DNA from: a virus | Length of the DNA stretch: 24,638 nucleotides | Virus record (IMG/VR): IMGVR_UViG_3300020430_000086 | Coordinates: 1 to 24,638 of that record | Reading direction: 5' to 3' (one strand) | Shown here: in pieces, positions 22,049 to 24,638 of the stretch | Layout: every line of letters begins with the position of its first letter | Position numbering within the stretch: position 1 is the first letter of the stretch | Notes under the pieces: model-generated | Database searches by the model: none | What the model saw: only the letters and a program-made list of their open reading frames with translations | What the model was told of the DNA's origin: nothing | Program-made: the position numbers and the translations under genes

Positions 22049-24445
22049 TTATGTAAATATATATGGTGCTGTCAAGACATCTTTAATGTCATAGTCTCCC
22101 ATATCTAGTGCTGTTGGTAATTTACTGGTATCACTTAACTGGCTTGCTGTCTGTTGATACAAATTATCTAAATTATTATCGCTATAAATTTTAAAAAAAC
22201 TTTGCTTCACACATTCAATAAATTTTTGTAGTTCACTTGCAGGGCTTCCATAGCAGTCATGGATAACACAAAAGTTTGTAAGTCCATGCTTGCTTGCTTC
22301 AACTAAACTCAAGTGACAATGTGCAGCATCAAGACTATGAATATAATTACTAGGAAAACCTTGTGACTGTTTACGTTTATCTACTTTACTTCTATCAGGT
22401 TCGTTTAAATGTAACCTCATACTTGAATCGCTTAATTTAGTTCTGACAATTTTAATATCATTCTTGTGGTAGTTTTGCTGCACAAAAAAACCTGATGGTG
22501 TATGCCAGGAAATAGATTTATTTTCGTTATTAAAACAAGAAGCTGTAGTCCGTAGATATTTTAGGACTTCATAACTTTCTGGGGTTACATATTTAACTGC
22601 TTGTTCTATCATGCTTGCCAGATAAAAATTGTTCTTAAAATTTTTTGCCATAAAAACATTTTCATTAACAAAATATTTTTCTATGTAGTTTGCTATCCCG
22701 AATGTTGTTGAATTATATGGAATCATAAGTACAGGTTTCTTTATAAACTTTCTTGTTAATTTATCTTTTAACTTATACCATTCTTTAGCTTGTTCAGAGT
22801 CTTCACTCTTCAGTAATAGCAATAGAATATCAAGGATTTGTTTATATAAATCCTGTGGTTGTTTTTCATTTTGCAGATTTACTTTATTAGCTAAATGTTT
22901 ATTTGATATAAGACCAGCTATATGTTGATAGCCATTATTTGTACCATCAAGGCAGCAAACATGATGAGAGATATAACCCCAACCTGTGATTTGAAACTCA
23001 GACCATTCTCTGCACCAGGCAAGGAATTGAAATGGTTCTTTTGCCTTACCCCAGATACCAACATTAGCTAGAGGATCTTTATAAACTTCTTCTGCAAGAT
23101 CAGTACCTTCTATATAAGCCCACTCTAATCTTTCCTCGTATGTATGTTTATTCATGCCAAAATGATTAGCACCTGCTATGGCAAGCCAGTTTAAATCTTG
23201 TTTAGTTTTTATCTCTGCACCTTTATAAAACCTATGTAATCCTCTTGCAATATCATTACCTTGTGGGTGAAAGTGTGCAGTCATTGGGTACATACGACCA
23301 GTAAAATCAAACTGATAAACGTGATAAAATTTTTCACCAATATATCTTTTAGCTGTATCAATCATGGATAGTATCTGATACCGCTTGACCATATTCTGAT
23401 GGTTCATATCATGTATTAAGGAAGCCATATATCGCCACTCTTTTCTTGCTTCTTTATTTGTATCTATATCGAGTGGTTTTGTTGGCAGTTCTGCAAGCTC
23501 CCTATCAATTAATGAACCAACCTCTATTCGTTCCTCCCAACAGTATTCAAGAGTTTCTAATACAAATTGATTTACTTCCCAGGCTGTCTGACTCGCCAGA
23601 GTTAACGCTTTCAGACTTGTTGATAAGTCTTCTGTTCGTAGTGTGTTTAGGTAGTCTCGATTAGAACTCTTTATAGCTTTTGCTTTTAGTCTGTCTGTAA
23701 AATATCCACCCTCGTCAATGGACTTCCAAGGGCGAGGTTTGTCCAAGCAAGGAAGATATATAGGAAAGGCAGCTATCCTGTTTGTTCTACCCTGTCTTAT
23801 ATATTTCATAAACCTTTCAGTAAAAACTACATAACTTGCTGATGTTTTACCTACTTTTTTATTAATCATTCTGACCATATTAATTTTTATCATTACCAAC
23901 TCAATCAACTTAAGACCAACCTTAACCTTATTACCTCTTGTCCATGTCTGAAACTCATGGCCTTTACTGTTCATGTGATAGACCATAAGATTTCTTTTAT
24001 ACCTTTCATGCCTGGTATCTCTGGTATGTTTCTTTATATTCCTAAAATGTTTAGGGTCTAGTTCTTCAAACTTGGTAAACCTAAGTTCGTCTTCTAACTT
24101 CTGCCCTATCTTTAAAGCAGTAGTAACAGTTGTCTTTAGTTGCGAAGCATTATCCAGTAGTACTTTGAAAGCAATAAAGGAAACTACATCTACGTCTGGG
24201 AACTGTGAAAGAAACAAAGCAGAGACAGCTTTGACACCAACCTTACCGCTAAGACTTTCTTCTATATGTTCTTCTATGGCTTTGCTTAATCTCTGTAGTC
24301 CTGACTCTATGATGTTGCGAGCATAATAGTTCTCTGATTCTCTACCTTTTTCAATGTTTTTATTTTGTTTACTGATCTTGTTATAAGCTGAGATACTACA
24401 GATGCTTTGCTCTAGCTCCAGTTGTTTCTTGCTAGGCTCAGTCAT
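22049..24445 (-). CDS. Single-subunit T7-type RNA polymerase (798 aa)
   Basis: Motifs occur in T7 order: DFTGRMYPM near residue 380; CCLDGTNNGYQHIAG with catalytic Asp500 (T7 D537); LTRKFIKKPVLMIPYNS with R565, K569 and Y577 at the same spacing as T7 R627, K631 and Y639; FPSNYIHSLDAAH near 697-709; and CVIHDCYG with His729 and Asp730 (T7 H811, D812). The protein is shorter than T7 RNAP (883 aa), mainly in the N-terminal promoter-binding domain. The loop that reads promoter bases lies around residues 653-690 and differs from T7. The enzyme transcribes the phage's own middle and late genes. The start overlaps the integrase stop by 8 nt, suggesting the two are co-translated. Confidence 0.97.
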   Translation of the reverse strand: MTEPSKKQLELEQSICSISAYNKISKQNKNIEKGRESENYYARNIIESGLQRLSKAIEEHIEESLSGKVGVKAVSALFLSQFPDVDVVSFIAFKVLLDNASQLKTTVTTALKIGQKLEDELRFTKFEELDPKHFRNIKKHTRDTRHERYKRNLMVYHMNSKGHEFQTWTRGNKVKVGLKLIELVMIKINMVRMINKKVGKTSASYVVFTERFMKYIRQGRTNRIAAFPIYLPCLDKPRPWKSIDEGGYFTDRLKAKAIKSSNRDYLNTLRTEDLSTSLKALTLASQTAWEVNQFVLETLEYCWEERIEVGSLIDRELAELPTKPLDIDTNKEARKEWRYMASLIHDMNHQNMVKRYQILSMIDTAKRYIGEKFYHVYQFDFTGRMYPMTAHFHPQGNDIARGLHRFYKGAEIKTKQDLNWLAIAGANHFGMNKHTYEERLEWAYIEGTDLAEEVYKDPLANVGIWGKAKEPFQFLAWCREWSEFQITGWGYISHHVCCLDGTNNGYQHIAGLISNKHLANKVNLQNEKQPQDLYKQILDILLLLLKSEDSEQAKEWYKLKDKLTRKFIKKPVLMIPYNSTTFGIANYIEKYFVNENVFMAKNFKNNFYLASMIEQAVKYVTPESYEVLKYLRTTASCFNNENKSISWHTPSGFFVQQNYHKNDIKIVRTKLSDSSMRLHLNEPDRSKVDKRKQSQGFPSNYIHSLDAAHCHLSLVEASKHGLTNFCVIHDCYGSPASELQKFIECVKQSFFKIYSDNNLDNLYQQTASQLSDTSKLPTALDMGDYDIKDVLTAPYIFT

Positions 24446-24638
24446 TTAAAACATTAACTACAGAGTGCAAAGCCTTTGGTGCTAGGTGTGCATAGATCAT
24501 GGTATTTTCTATGTCTTCATGCCCTAGCCAATCTTTAACTAACAGTATCGGTACTCCTCTCTGTACTAGCCTTGATGCACAGGTATGTCGGCATAGGTGG
24601 ATAGTATAAAACTTCTTATCGGCATAGCCTAAGTCCTT
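24438..24638 (-). CDS. int: Tyrosine integrase, C-terminal 66 residues (runs off right edge)
   Basis: This frame is open to the window edge, so only the C-terminal catalytic end is seen. It contains IHLCRHTCASRLVQRGVPIL with the H-x-x-R pair, VKDWLGHEDIENTMIYAHL with the conserved Leu-Gly-His and the nucleophile Tyr, and ends VVNVLND. These are the box II residues of tyrosine recombinases. The stop overlaps the RNA polymerase start by 8 nt. An integrase just upstream of RNAP is known from P-SSP7-like cyanophages and HTVC019P-like pelagiphages. The attP site is not visible in the window. Confidence 0.93.
   Translation of the reverse strand, partial: KDLGYADKKFYTIHLCRHTCASRLVQRGVPILLVKDWLGHEDIENTMIYAHLAPKALHSVVNVLND

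Overview
The window is a stretch of a T7-like podovirus genome (Autographiviridae type) with every convincing gene on the minus strand, so it is read from right to left. Family content and order match T7 and its marine relatives: integrase, single-subunit RNA polymerase, SSB, endonuclease I, primase-helicase, 5'-3' exonuclease, portal, scaffold, capsid, tail tubular proteins A and B, internal virion proteins, tail fibre. The AT-rich composition, the integrase beside the RNA polymerase, and the small Lys/Arg-rich proteins around the head genes resemble marine phages of picocyanobacteria or SAR11. The host cannot be settled from this window: no psbA, hli, talC, rnr or host gene is present.

Layout in transcription order. 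(1) 24638-18499, early and replication genes: the C-terminal end of a tyrosine integrase (open at the right edge), RNA polymerase, a gp2.5-like SSB, endonuclease I, a 51-aa protein, primase-helicase and a gp6-like exonuclease. No DNA polymerase lies where T7 has gene 5: primase-helicase and exonuclease are 2 nt apart. (2) 18498-18219, the only sizeable non-coding gap. It holds three hairpins, two of them terminator-like with G-U wobbles that favour the plus-strand RNA, and possibly a small plus-strand RNA. (3) 18218-14991, head genes: three small proteins (two starting MCFF), portal, a 51-aa protein whose last codons contain a sequence matching the T7 promoter at 15 of 18 positions, then scaffold. 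(4) 14998-13892, six very small, mostly basic proteins, several overlapping by ATGA, wedged between scaffold and capsid. One has an EF-hand-like loop. (5) 13891-12752, a leader, the major capsid gene and a near-perfect terminator. (6) 12732-1, a 26-aa Lys-rich peptide, tail tube A and B, the gp13-, gp14-, gp15- and gp16-like internal virion proteins, then a modular tail fibre region running off the left edge.

How the genes work together. Host polymerase probably starts early transcription; the phage RNA polymerase then reads the replication and structural genes from its own promoters. Candidates lie directly after the RNAP gene and before scaffold. The T7 replication set is present apart from the polymerase, so the phage either encodes it outside the window or borrows the host enzyme. 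The lytic transglycosylase that opens the cell wall during DNA entry sits at the C-terminus of the gp15-position protein together with a LysM domain, not at the start of gp16 as in T7. The integrase suggests the phage can be temperate.
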